A stretch of 64,000 bases of DNA from Palaemon carinicauda (lineage: Eukaryota; Arthropoda; Malacostraca; Decapoda; Palaemonidae): positions 148,522,725 through 148,586,724 of the forward strand of contig NC_090729.1 in the NCBI RefSeq assembly GCF_036898095.1, in the 5' to 3' direction. Shown here piece by piece: positions 49,820 through 60,685 of this stretch. The translations under genes and the position numbers were made by a program. Numbering within the stretch: position 1 is the first letter of the stretch; the number at the start of each line of letters is the position of its first letter. The notes beneath the pieces are model-generated. The model saw nothing but the letters and a program-made list of their open reading frames with translations. It ran no database searches and was not told the DNA's origin.

Positions 49820-52513
49820 AATTATTAAAACTTATATTTCATTCTAATGTTCTACATGCAATATTGTACTGTATAATACTGAACACCTGTACATGTCATG
49901 GAAGTCGTTTTATACAGGCATGTGTATTATATTAAACTATAGGCGTTTCAGGTAAGCCAAAAATACCAATCCAGCATGATAATCACAGTGAATATTCTTC
50001 CGGTTTACTAAAGATTATTAATAATAAAAAAAAAAAAACTAATATTGTTTTATTATTCCAACATGCTAATGGGATGATGATTTTTCTTGGAGAAAATTAC
50101 ATTCTAAATTAGAATGATATTAATTGGGGAAAAGTCCAATTACTTTAATAAGGTACTAACTCGGATACGGCTACATGGTGATCGATTTACAGCAAATAGG
50201 GAAAGTAATTGTTAATTTTGGGTTGTGTATTAATTAGAAGACCATTATTTTGACTAAAAGTCACGCACCTTATTTAACCCTCAAACGCTGCAAATAATAT
50301 CCTACTCTAATTAAAAATGTCAATTAATCATTCACATCCCTTTTTATCTTTTTTTTTGTCATTAATGAAGACCCAGAGGCTATTAATTGTAGTAATCATA
50401 CCACAAATAAAAGTATTTATATACTTAGAAAAAAAAGAGTAGTCAAAATAATGATAACATACCACTGAAAACAGAAAGGTAAACTAACAAATATCTGACC
50501 AAGCAAAAAAAAAAAAAAAAAAAATAAAAAACATAATTGAAAACTAATGTAAAGAACAAACAAGTTTGAAAGCAGAATGATTGACTTTGTTCATATGACA
50601 GTCATTGAAATGACAATTCTGATTCTATTTGTGTCTCCAAAAAGAATCACGGCTACGTTAGTCGGACATCAGTTTTGATTCATCGAAACTGATCTTTACC
50701 TGACAGGGAACATAGCTCATGGGCATGCCACTAAATTTAGGAATAAAGGCAAACCTTTAGTCTTAGATTGATTATGCCCCGTGCATTTTTAGATCTAAAT
50801 GGAAATTATATTAGTATCTTAGACTTCAGTGGAATAAACAAATATCCATTCAAATTGTCTTGTAATGTGCAGCAAAAAAACGTACTGAGGTAACAAGAGG
50901 ATGAAAGTCACGAGAGTTCCAATTAATTTTCAAAATATAAGAAAAAATACTTAACAGTAACGCTATTGTGTAAAGACAAATAAAAAAAAATAGTTTAACA
51001 GTATGATAGTTTTTTTTTCAGGTTTTGGATACTAATGCAAAGTAATATGGCTAGAGAAAGACATACACTAAAAATGGTAATTATTTTGGAATTACTGAAA
51101 AAATCAAAATAATTCAACTCAATGAAAGAAAAATAGAAAAAAAAAGTCTACGACTTCCGGGCATATAAAGGGTCGTTATCGAACACATAATCCAGTTACT
51201 TGCAGTGTGGGAGAGTAGAAAAATCCGATTAAGGACCATTACCACAACAGGAGCAGAACCATTACTGTTTAATGTGAAACGTATGTTGGGAAAAGGGTAA
51301 TGTTGTAGTCTGGTCTCATTACAGATCCCTTGAAATTGGAATACAATACAATTTTAGTTGTTTATTTGGTTGTAACATTGCCGTCGTGAACTTGCTAACT
51401 AAAATTACAAATTATGGAGGTATATTTCATTATCCGTGTCATTAAATGTCGTTATGGAATATGACAAAATTATTATACATCCAACTGATATACAATAATG
51501 GAATATGATATAAGCATGAGATATATTTAACCTGCAACGCGAAGAGAAAAATCGTTACCTAAAGCATCTGCAAACATGCCTTCATGCAATCAATTTATAA
51601 AATCTTTATCTACGTAAGATTAAACGTCTCGCAACCTTACAGTAAATAGCAAAAAGGAATGCAGGAAGCGGCATACGAGGAGAATGAGGCCACAAATCCT
51701 GACAAGAGCCAAAGTTAGAGGAAAGAAGTGCGGGAAGTAGGTAAGAATTTGTTCCTCCAACCACGAGAACAAGAAAAGTTTCGCGGAAGGACAAGGGAGA
51801 GAAGTAGGTGGTCGGAAAATATTATAAATTGGAAAGAAAGAATGGCTGACTGAGCCTGACAAAGTTACAAGGGGAATTGTGGGACTTTATCCACTCATTA
51901 CGCCTAAGGTATTTCCGAATCGTTAAAGTCAAAGAAAACAGAGTATGAAAGGTAACATACTGTACTTCGTATGTTATGAGTTTAAAAAAATGGCTATTCG
52001 GCCTTCAAGCAAAATATTAATAAAAACAAGCGAGTTCTAATATTACAAATATTTTATTATTCTTTTTCCAAACATCTAAAATCTTCTTTTAATTCAACCA
52101 TCTCTTTATCACCTTTATTTATTTATTTATTTATTTATTATTCTTTTGCAGACATAATTCTAAGCAAGGAATATTGTGTGAGTTATATTCATCATGCAAA
52201 AGAACAGGTTTCAAATCTTTTAAAATGACCCTCCATTTAAGCCCATATGATGTTCAAATAGAAGAAATGTATGCAGCTTAAACTGGAGAAAACAATTCTT
52301 TAACCTCTATGGAATATGAATAATATTTTCCTAACCTTTTTAAAAAATAAGACTCGTACGCAAAAAAGAAAAAGAAAATCTTTCTATTTTGAAGATTTGC
52401 ATAAGAAATGTTTTATGATTTGCTTAAAAAATAAAACCACTCATTCACTAATGAATTTTGTACTTCAAACTTGAAACGAAGTAATGAATCATGATTATAC
52501 ATAATATATGATA

Positions 52514-52515
<2 letters not shown>
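49820..52515. other. no gene recognised
   Basis: AT-rich over 2.7 kb with poly-A near 50505-50524 and (ATTT)n near 52110-52140. No ORF with a recognisable domain. Confidence 0.5.

Positions 52516-52565
<50 letters not shown>
52516..52565. repeat. (TA)n microsatellite
   Basis: About 50 bp TA followed by TTTGTGTGTGTC. Confidence 0.97.
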
Positions 52566-52569
<4 letters not shown>

Positions 52570-52599
52570 GTGTGTCAGCGTGTGTGAAAAAAAGAGATA

Positions 52600-52800
52600 T
52601 AGCCTACATATACACACATATACTGTTAGTGATCTTAAAATATTTCCATAGTTTTATTCATTACTTTTTATTTATAATTAATATCCTATTTCTTTATTTC
52701 CTTTCCTTACTAATTTGCTTTTCCTGTTTGAATCGTTGGTCTTGTAGCATCTACCTTTTCCAAGTAGGGTTGTAGCTTAGATGGTAATAGTATTAATCTA
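52600..52800 (+). repeat. possible LINE/SINE 3' tail
   Basis: The segment ...GTAGCATCTACCTTTTCCAAGTAGGGTTGTAGCTTAGATGGTAATAG... followed by AT-rich triplets looks like the 3' end of a retrotransposon, but no ORF part is attached and no second copy is in the window. Confidence 0.3.
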
Positions 52801-53254
52801 TTTATAGTTTATTTCCAATTTCCTTTGCCCCTTCTCCAAATATGTTTAATTTCTTCTGGGTAAGATTAATAAATCATTCCATAAGACTGTAACATTAGTA
52901 AGAAAAATAGAAACAATAAAGATGTACGGTCAAGGACGAGTCTCTTGAGTTGGCTTTATTGACTTCCTTGCAACACCACCATACAATAAAACTCTCTCTT
53001 TGGCCCAGTTTTCCAAAGTCATTATAAGTTGCCAGTTTTTATGAAGCCAACTATCAGTATCCCAGTACTCTCTTATTTTCCTTTAGCTTTGTATTTCTTT
53101 TTGTTTTCCTGTCCTGAACGCTTACTTAAGGTTCTATGTTGATTGTGTTGCTTTCCTTTGTCAATAAATTTGTCCAAATAAGAAAAAAAATTCAAATGAA
53201 CTTAAGGTAATTTCCTCGTCCATTATAAGCAAATAATGATCAAGCATCTTTCAG

Positions 53255-53257
<3 letters not shown>
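52801..53257. other. no gene recognised
   Basis: AT-rich, nothing coding seen. Confidence 0.5.

Positions 53258-53321
<64 letters not shown>
53258..53321. repeat. (CT)n microsatellite
   Basis: About 64 bp of CT. Confidence 0.99.
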
Positions 53322-53324
<3 letters not shown>

Positions 53325-53487
53325 CTTTTACCGACTTTCCTTGTGTTGTAAGATCTGTTTGCTCAACAGTAGACTTCGTTATTTAGTTTAAAATGTGAAA
53401 AGTTATCTTCATTCTCTATTTCTATTTTATATATAGATCATGTATGATGGAGTGTAGCTATCCTTCTCCGTTTTCTTGGTGGCTCTT

Positions 53488-53757
53488 TCATGATTTATTT
53501 GAGCTACCCTCTCCTTTCTCTGCCCTAACTATCGAAAACGCTCTATTCGTGACGTCACGATAGGTAATTTTACGGAATAATTTGATAACGTTGCCCGACT
53601 CATGATCCTTAAATGCGTATTTGCCGTCCATCAAGAATTCTGTAAACGTATTATTCATTTTCATGTTGAAATAACATGTTAATAAAAGTATTTTTTTCTC
53701 TGACGTCGTAGTATGGTTCAAGTTTATATCAATTTCAGAAATGTAGTTACGTTGCAT
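53488..53757 (-). CDS. unrecognised 89-codon ORF
   Basis: The predicted peptide has mixed composition and a hydrophobic stretch (ILLLTCYF, about residues 23-30), but no family motif, no conserved neighbour and no splice context. Probably chance in AT-rich DNA. Confidence 0.15.
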   Translation of the reverse strand: MQRNYISEIDINLNHTTTSEKKILLLTCYFNMKMNNTFTEFLMDGKYAFKDHESGNVIKLFRKITYRDVTNRAFSIVRAEKGEGSSNKS

Positions 53758-53943
53758 TGTACACTTTTTTTCCGCAGGAGAATTTCTTTCTGACTTTCAA
53801 TTTTTCCTTAGTTCCCTCAGGATTCCTTTTACTTAAAACTGTCAAACTTTTTTAACTTGAGCAGAGTTTTCCTCTATCATTGACAAATCATACCTATCCA
53901 GCGCTATGTGGATCTAGATATGGGGCTCAATTATAAGGTTTAT

Positions 53944-53980
53944 CTTCTTTTTCTTCTTCTTCTTCTTCTTCTTCTTCTTC

Positions 53981-54027
<47 letters not shown>
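53944..54027. repeat. (CTT)n-(AAT)n compound microsatellite
   Basis: About 12 CTT units pass directly into about 15 AAT units. Confidence 0.97.
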
Positions 54028-55410
54028 TTAAAAAGTAGGAAATATTTCATATTAAAAAGATTTCCTGTTAAGGAAGAAATTATTTTTCATCAGTAATCGA
54101 ATTAAAAACAATCTGAATGAATAAGTAAATCTATTCTATGATTTAAATATCGTTTGCCGTAAAAAACTCCAATTTACTTAATGGACTCTTTCGAAATTCA
54201 TGAAGAGCTGCTCTAATCTAGAGAAACCTTTCAATCTATTTCTAATTTTGAACGCTCAAGCGAGAGAAAAGCCACGATGTAGAATTGAGAATCTGAAACG
54301 ACTTTTGACTAACTATCACTCCCTCAAGTTAGGGCATTGACAGAGTAATTTCCCGCTCCGGTCGAGTATAAACTTTCTATCTTTCTCTATCTATCTATCT
54401 ATCTATCTATCTATCCTTGATAGGACTTCAAAACCTAACTTTTGTGCACAAAAGGAAAACTATTATAACATGGAATGAAGCGTGTCAAAGGCGACCAATC
54501 CTTCCCTTTAAAGTTTCTTCTTTGAAATAAAACTTTTTTTTACCACTTTTAAGTTGGTTCTTTTATTATTTGTGACAAAGTTTCACGTCATTCCCGAAGC
54601 CTAAAGGCGCTATCAAAGGGGAAGAGATCGATGAATGGCGTATTTCTTGCTCCTCCTTTCGTCCTTCCACGTCTTTGTATCATTCAGGGTCAAATATTTT
54701 CTTGTATTCTTATTGCTTGCGTCTCTTGCTGTGATACTTCATTCAAGAGCCTTTGACTGCTTCTCGTTATAGATAATGCTAAGGTGATTTCATAAATAGG
54801 GTTCGTATAAAAAAAATCAAATTAAGATGAAAATAAAAACAAGCCCAGAGAGAAAATAAAATGAAATTATATAATCAACAAATACTTCACAAAAGTAGGT
54901 ATTACACAGAAAAAACCTTTGAACAGAAAGTTCGATTAAATTCCAGCAATTTTACAAAAGTTTAACATTTCCTCTAATTTCTTTGAAAATTTGCTTCCTG
55001 TTTACAAAAGAGACATTATTTAGATTGCAAGAAACATTGTTTTTAACAAACTTTTACCAAGAACTATAGAATTACGATAATATCTATTGCAACAGTCTCT
55101 TCCATTGCATTATTTCGAAAACAATTATCACATTTTTTTTTCTTATGATAATACATCATCGGTGTATGCTTAGTACGACACTTGGTTCTTTGTTTTATAA
55201 TCTGGTAGTGAAGTTGAACTTCTAAAGACACTAAATAACGATTTAATGGCAATTTGCTACTCAAATGCCCATATGAAATTAATAATTAACAAATACTATT
55301 CATGGATTTTTTGATGGAAAGAAATGACTATTAGATTCATTTGTCGGGACACCATTAACCAACAAACTTTGGAAAAATTTGGAACGCTCATTTGAGTAGT
55401 ATGATATATG
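54028..55410. other. no gene recognised; (ATCT)n at 54386-54414
   Basis: AT-rich flank of the minisatellite. Nothing coding recognised. Confidence 0.5.
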
Positions 55411-56161
55411 CCTTGGCTGCTCACTTTTTGGGGCCATTGCCTTGGCTGCTCACTTTTTTGGGCCATTGCCTTGGCTGCTCAGTGGGCCATTGCCTTGGCT
55501 GCTCAGTGGGCCATTGCCTTGGCTGCTCACTTTTTGGGGCCATTGCCTTGGCTGCTCACTTTTTTGGGCCATTGCCTTGGCTGCTCACTTTTTGGGGCCA
55601 TTGCCTTGGCTGCTCACTTTTTGGGGCCATTGCCTTGGCTGCTCAGTGGGCATTGCCTTGGCTGCTCACTTTTTGGGGCTATTGCCTTGGCTACTCAGTG
55701 GGCCATTGCCTTGGCTGCTCACTTTTTTGGGCCATTGCCTTGGCTGCTCACTTTTTAGGGCCATTGCCTTGGCTGCTTACTTTTTTGGGCCATTGACTTG
55801 GCTGCTCAGTGGGCCATTGCCTTCGCTGCTCATTTTTTGGGGCTAATGCCTTGGCTGCTCAGTGGGCCATTGCCTTGGCTGCTCACTTTTTGGGGCCATT
55901 GCCTTGGCTGCTCAGTGGGCCATTGCCTTGGCTGCTCAGTGGGCCATTGCCTTGGCTGCTCAGTGGGCCATTGCCTTGGCTGCTCACTTTTTGGGGCTAA
56001 TGCCTTGGCTGCTCAGTGGGCCATTGCCTTGGCTGCTCACTTTTTTGGGCCATTGCCTTAGCTGCTCAGTGGGCCATTACCTTGGCTGCTCACTTTTTGG
56101 GGCTAATGCCTTGGCTGCTCAGTGGGCCATTGCCTTGGCTGCTCACTTTTTGAGGCCATTG
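55411..56161 (+). repeat. 28-unit minisatellite with two unit lengths
   Basis: All units share CCTTGGCTGCTCA; the long form (29 bp) continues CTTTTTGGGGCCATTG and the short form (24 bp) GTGGGCCATTG. By eye there are 16 long and 12 short units (one short unit is 23 bp), which sums exactly to 751 bp. The order is long,long,short,short,long x4 and then mixed. All three plus frames are free of stops over long distances because the unit lacks them, giving spurious ORFs. A degenerate unit follows at 56162-56189. Confidence 0.98.
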
Positions 56162-56204
56162 TCAGGATTGCTCAGTCCTTTTGGGGATTTAAACGTAAGG
56201 TTTT

Positions 56205-56740
56205 GTTTACAAACAACCCCCCCCCCTTTCCCCCAGGCTACTACCCCCCCCCACCCCCCCTCCCCCCGCAGTGGGCGTTTTCTGTGTCTATGGTCACCGG
56301 CAGGCTTGGAGTTGTCTATCTTGAATGACGCACCCTTCTTTCCCCCTCCCTCCCCCGACCCCTAGGGGGGCGTTTTCTGTGTTTGTGGTCACCGACAGGC
56401 ATGGAGTTTTCTATCTGGATGACCCATGCCCGTAGATAGTGACATTGTTCCTACCGAGCACGCAGTTTTTTTTTATTATTATTATAAGACACGCCTTTGT
56501 ATGCAGACGAGGCTCTCCTCCCCCCTGACCACAATCCTTTCAATTTAATCCTATGGAAAAGTACCCATCTCTCTGTGCATTTTTTTTTTAATCCTAAGAC
56601 ACACACTCTTGCGAGCCAACGTGATGCAATCGAGGGGGGCGTTTCCTGTGTGTGGTCACCACCAGGCATGGAGTTCTCTATCTGGACCCTAGATAGTGAC
56701 ATCCTTTCAATTTAAGCCTATGGATGTGTCCCAACGTGAG
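56205..56740 (+). repeat. C-rich region with degenerate repeats
   Basis: Poly-C runs at 56217-56270, then GGGCGTTTTCTGTGT..TGGTCACCG.CAGGC.TGGAGTT.TCTATCT at about 56272, 56366 and 56637, and CCTTTCAATTTAA.CCTATGGA near 56536 and 56702. The spacing varies, so it is a decayed tandem array. No gene. Confidence 0.75.
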
Positions 56741-56769
56741 GCAATCAAGTTCACTTGCCTCCCCTCACC

Positions 56770-56772
<3 letters not shown>

Positions 56773-56836
<64 letters not shown>
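56773..56836. repeat. (CT)n microsatellite
   Basis: About 63 bp of CT. Confidence 0.99.
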
Positions 56837-56837
<1 letters not shown>

Positions 56838-57080
56838 GCAGTCCATTTGTATTAAGGCCTTTCGCTTACATTAACATATATGGGTAATAATCACATACAT
56901 TGACATATATGGGTAATAAAAAACTTATTGCAACTTAGTTTCTTTTATTATACGAAGCATACATGCAAAATAACATTTCGTGAATAAAGACATAGCACTT
57001 AGTGAGAAATTAATCTGGGTCTAAAAACATTCATTTAAAACCCTAACATTTGCACGCTTAAAAGCGGTAGGAAAACATTT

Positions 57081-57659
57081 TTAATTACGTTTCTTCAGCA
57101 CTTGGCATATCTTCATTGAAAATTCAGGTTTTGTATATTTCCAGATGTACATACCCGGTCTTGAATTTAATTGGAGAAGATAGTATAATAACACTGTTAC
57201 GTCATTTTCCTTTAAGTCGGTGGTGGATAAATGTTCCCTGATTTTTCTAAGGGCGGCGCAAACACCATTTAGACTTACGCTATGTGTAAAATATAGGCAG
57301 AAGAATGCGCACAAAGCTGAATTGTAATTTTGCACTCGCATATTATTTATGAAACACTTCATGGAAGAATACCTTCGTAGAAAATCAGTAAAGTATTCTG
57401 AATGATCTTCTGGCTGCATCCCCAATGGGTCAAAAAATATAATGTTTTCTACCGGGCTTTTCTGTATTATAAATACAACCCAGTGCCCGATTTCACGATA
57501 CTTATGCGATGGCAGAGTATTCACAATAAGTATGATGGGCTTTGTCCTTATCAAGGGTATCTTGAAGTCTACTAAATGGTCACTGGGTACACACCCGTAA
57601 AACTGGGCTTCACGCCCTAACCTGTTCTCCAGAGCTTATTCAATGTCCGAAGTATTCAT
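57081..57659 (-). pseudogene. Polinton adenain-like cysteine protease
   Basis: The family matures virion or capsid proteins (C5/Ulp1-type fold). Seen on the minus strand: GHWVVFII with the catalytic His near 57487, NIIFFDPLG with the acidic residue near 57437, and VQNYNSALCAFFCLYF with the oxyanion Gln and catalytic Cys near 57340-57295. The frame is open well above the first internal Met, and the best start is ATG 57659-57657, giving about 190 codons, near the family length. One in-frame TAA at 57638-57636 (codon 8) interrupts it; otherwise the catalytic domain is intact. The start region is duplicated upstream (57871-58127). Confidence 0.85.
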
Positions 57660-58127
57660 TTTTATATGCTACCTCCTCCGCTACCTATTTTGTACTACTG
57701 CCATTTCAACTCTGACACTTTGAATATACTTATTTTTGTTATTATTTACCTAAGGGCCATTCATAATGAAGTAAGGGATAATAGAAACATAACATTTCTT
57801 AGGTTTTTTTTTTTTTTTATTAAGGATACCATACATTTCAATTAATGGAATACATACATTACAAATAATTTCACGCCCTAACCTTTTTCTCCAGGGCATA
57901 TTTAATGTCCGAAGTATTCATTTTTATATGCTACCTTCTCCACTACCTATTTTGTACTACTGCCATTTCAACTCTGACGGTTTTGAATATACTTAATTTT
58001 GTTATTATTTACCTTATGCCCATTCATAATGAAGTAAGGGATAATAGAAACATGACATTTCTTGGATTTTTTTTTTTATTAAGGAAACCATACATAACAA
58101 TTAATGGAATACATACATTACAAATAA
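57609..58127. repeat. tandem duplication covering the protease start and upstream region
   Basis: Two units of about 260 bp, 57609-57870 and 57871-58127. Shared landmarks are TTCACGCCCTAACCT, ATGTCCGAAGTATTCATTTTTATATGCTACC, TTTTGTACTACTGCCATTTCAACTCTGAC, CATTCATAATGAAGTAAGGGATAATAG and TTAATGGAATACATACATTACAAATAAT. The outer unit carries its own ATG (57919-57917) and about 16 open codons before a stop, and lacks the TAA found in the inner one. Confidence 0.9.
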
Positions 58128-58141
58128 TGTTTATTTATTTA

Positions 58142-58161
58142 AGGATAACGAAATCGTTATC
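58142..58161. other. short perfect hairpin
   Basis: GGATAACGAAATCGTTATCC forms an 8-9-bp perfect stem just beyond the tandem duplication and just before the minus-strand ORF end at 58193. Role unknown. Confidence 0.5.
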
Positions 58162-58192
58162 CATTTCGGGACCAAATTTTGATTGCGGTATT

Positions 58193-58733
58193 TTAGCCCT
58201 TTTCTAAGCGAAGACTGTCGCGGCTTTTCCCGAGTTTTCGGGACTTCTTTTTTTCACTCTCGATTTCTTCCAGCTCACAAGCGAGGGCAACTACCTGGGA
58301 ATCCGTCGGAGTTAACCTTCCATCTAGCATTGACCCTCCGGGCTGGGTGAGGAGTGTTTCGGAGAGGTAAGTTTCATCTGCGGCTGTTGTAGGGATATGG
58401 ATGAGCCCCACCAATGGGTTGACGTCTTCTTTTTCGCGACACATCTCTACCATTTGTTTCTCCAGCCTTTTGAATCGATCCACCATTTCCGCAACTACCC
58501 GTAGAGACTTCCTTATGTCATATTGGAAGTTTATTCCCTTCATTAGCAGGGGACACATTCAGGCTGGGGCCCACCCCCTGCTTTCATCAGTTCGCTCACC
58601 AACTGCCGATTCTTCCTCACTATGACTTCCTCCGTCTTCCGAAGGCAATTGCGAAGTTTACAACGGAAGTGTGCGTAATATTGCTGCGAATTACGGATTT
58701 CAGCTTCATCTAAGAGGGGGGCCTCCCAAGCTG
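58193..58733 (-). pseudogene. unrecognised Polinton-associated ORF, frameshifted
   Basis: Two overlapping frames (to 58543 and from 58558) look like one gene with a frameshift near 58550. The protein is charged and helical, with likely coiled coil (MVDRFKRLEKQMVEMCREKE about 40 residues into the second frame) and a basic tail. Coding seems to start at an acceptor-like site (TTTCTTCCTTACAG ending at 58731), so an upstream exon would lie at or beyond the nested transposon. It sits in the same orientation as the protease. Function unknown; Polintons carry several lineage-specific genes of this kind. Confidence 0.5.
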
Positions 58734-58905
58734 TAAGGAAGAAACACTCATAATTATTGCATCCAAAATAATTAATGCCAAACACACACACACACATCCA
58801 AAATGATTATTTCCACACACTACGTTTTATTACACCAAAATTATTTGCGTCTGTATAAGTATTATCTCAACTTCAGTTCTATCAAAAATACAAGGACATA
58901 CTTAA

Positions 58906-59514
58906 GCCCCCTGACACTTGCACGCATATCTGGCACGCACTCGCACGCAAAATGCGTGCCAGTGCGTGCCACTTTTGGGGCACGCACTGGGAGGTTCCCG
59001 CACTGTTCACTGACACGTTCAAGCATAGTTCACGTCAAGTTCACGCCACGTTCACGCCATGGCACGCATTGGCGCGACTAGTTCCCGCACTGTTCACGAC
59101 ACGTTCACTCATCTTTCCGCATCTTTCCGCATCCTTCCACATCGTTCACGCACCGTTCACGCCAGTTCACGACTTGGCCAAATCATATATAAAGACGGGG
59201 CTTCCTACATGATTTTTATCAAAAGCGTATTCTTGTGCTAATCTTTGATTAATATCCCCTGTATTAATGTATGGGTTATCTTTATAGATATTTGAAACAA
59301 TTATACTTCTATTTAGTATATATTTTATTATTTAGTTATTATTATAGGTTATTAGCTGGTTTGAATAATTTTTAAGCTTTATAATTTACTGAAAAAAATT
59401 ATATTTTATGGCAGTTATATGCTGATCAGATATTTGGAACCCACTTTACATTATCTTAGAATTTAATTGAAAGATGACTATTCCTTTCATTAGTTTTTGT
59501 GCTATAAAATCAAT

Positions 59515-59545
<31 letters not shown>

Positions 59546-59899
59546 CCCGAGGGATAAAAGGGGGTAAAAGTTAGTGAAAAATATAGTGCAAATTCCTTAC
59601 ATTCGCGCCTAGGCCTATGTTAGTGTAATTTTGCCGATAGACTTACCCAAAGGGTAAAGTTGTAGATTGTGTAGGAGAATAAAGGAAAAGTTTTTAATAT
59701 ATTATAAAAGAGCGGAATAGATGAATTTGAAATGTATTTATTTAATGGTGTATCTGTATAGGCCTACAGCTGTAGTAGGCCTACAGTGTCTATATCTCTG
59801 TATTTGAATTGTCTCTTTATGTAACCTATTATGTTTTGTGCTTTCTTTTCAGCTTTTATGCTCTGTTTGGTGAACTTCAAATCCTTGCTGATAATAATA

Positions 59900-59938
<39 letters not shown>

Positions 59939-59986
59939 ATCAGTTTTTATGTTCCCTAGTCTATGATGCATCAAAATATTGAAGCT

Positions 59987-60069
<83 letters not shown>

Positions 60070-60418
60070 AAATAAGGAAAGGGGAGAGGTGAAAGAATAT
60101 ATTGTCATTAAACAGATTTTTTCTTTGATGATTATGAGGAAGTAGGGATAAATCCATTGATTTAATTGCCAAGCACTGGCACGCATCCTCCCGCATCGTC
60201 CCGCACTGTTCACTCCAGTTCCTGCATCGTTCACGCATCGTTCACGCCAATTTTGGCGTGACAATGCGTGCCACAAATTTTGAACATTTCAAAATTCTCG
60301 GCACGCATGCCACGCACCGTTCACGTCAAGTTCACGCCAGTTCCCGCATTGTTCACGCCAGTTCACGCCACAATGCGTGCCAGTGCGTGCCACAAATGCG
60401 TGCAAGTGTCAGGGGGGC
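58906..60418. mobile_element. non-autonomous DNA transposon with CACGC-rich ends
   Basis: Ends CCCCCTGACACTTGCACGCA (58907-58926) and its perfect reverse complement (60397-60416). Similarity continues inwards to about 48 bp with a few mismatches. Inside each end is a cluster of GTTCACG(CC) motifs in direct orientation, at least six per side (58995-59172, 60225-60370). The interior has no transposase and contains (CT)n tracts. No exact target duplication was found; CATACTTA on the left and CATTACTCTTA on the right are only similar. Superfamily not assigned. Confidence 0.82.
59520..60064. repeat. three (CT)n/(GA)n microsatellites within the transposon
   Basis: CT at 59520-59546, GA at 59902-59937 and CT at 59990-60064. 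The opposite-strand pair 59902-59937 and 59990-60064 could fold back on each other. Confidence 0.95.
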
Positions 60419-60685
60419 ATTACTCTTAGAAAGTTCGGGCAATTCCTCCCCCAAGAGGTGTGCGTCGTTGTAGCGTGACATCTCTATCTCCTACTTCGTT
60501 ATGACTGGAAATATGGCTCGGAGGAGGGTATATATACAGTAACTACTAGGTCAAGCACGCACATGCACCTACACCTAGGCCTAACTTAGGCCACGCCTCC
60601 CGTTGACAAAACGATTAGGAGCACCGAGCGAGTAGGCCGTAATTCAACAGACGCTCTCCTACAAACTGACCCATCCCCTAGCAAC

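Noticed and set aside
55411..56161. CRISPR-like array
   Set aside because: Units are directly adjacent with no unique spacers, and the genome is eukaryotic. It is a minisatellite.
55392..56365. Several overlapping ORFs that might encode a repetitive membrane protein
   Set aside because: All three frames are open because the minisatellite unit lacks stops; no start context, signal or flanking exon supports translation.
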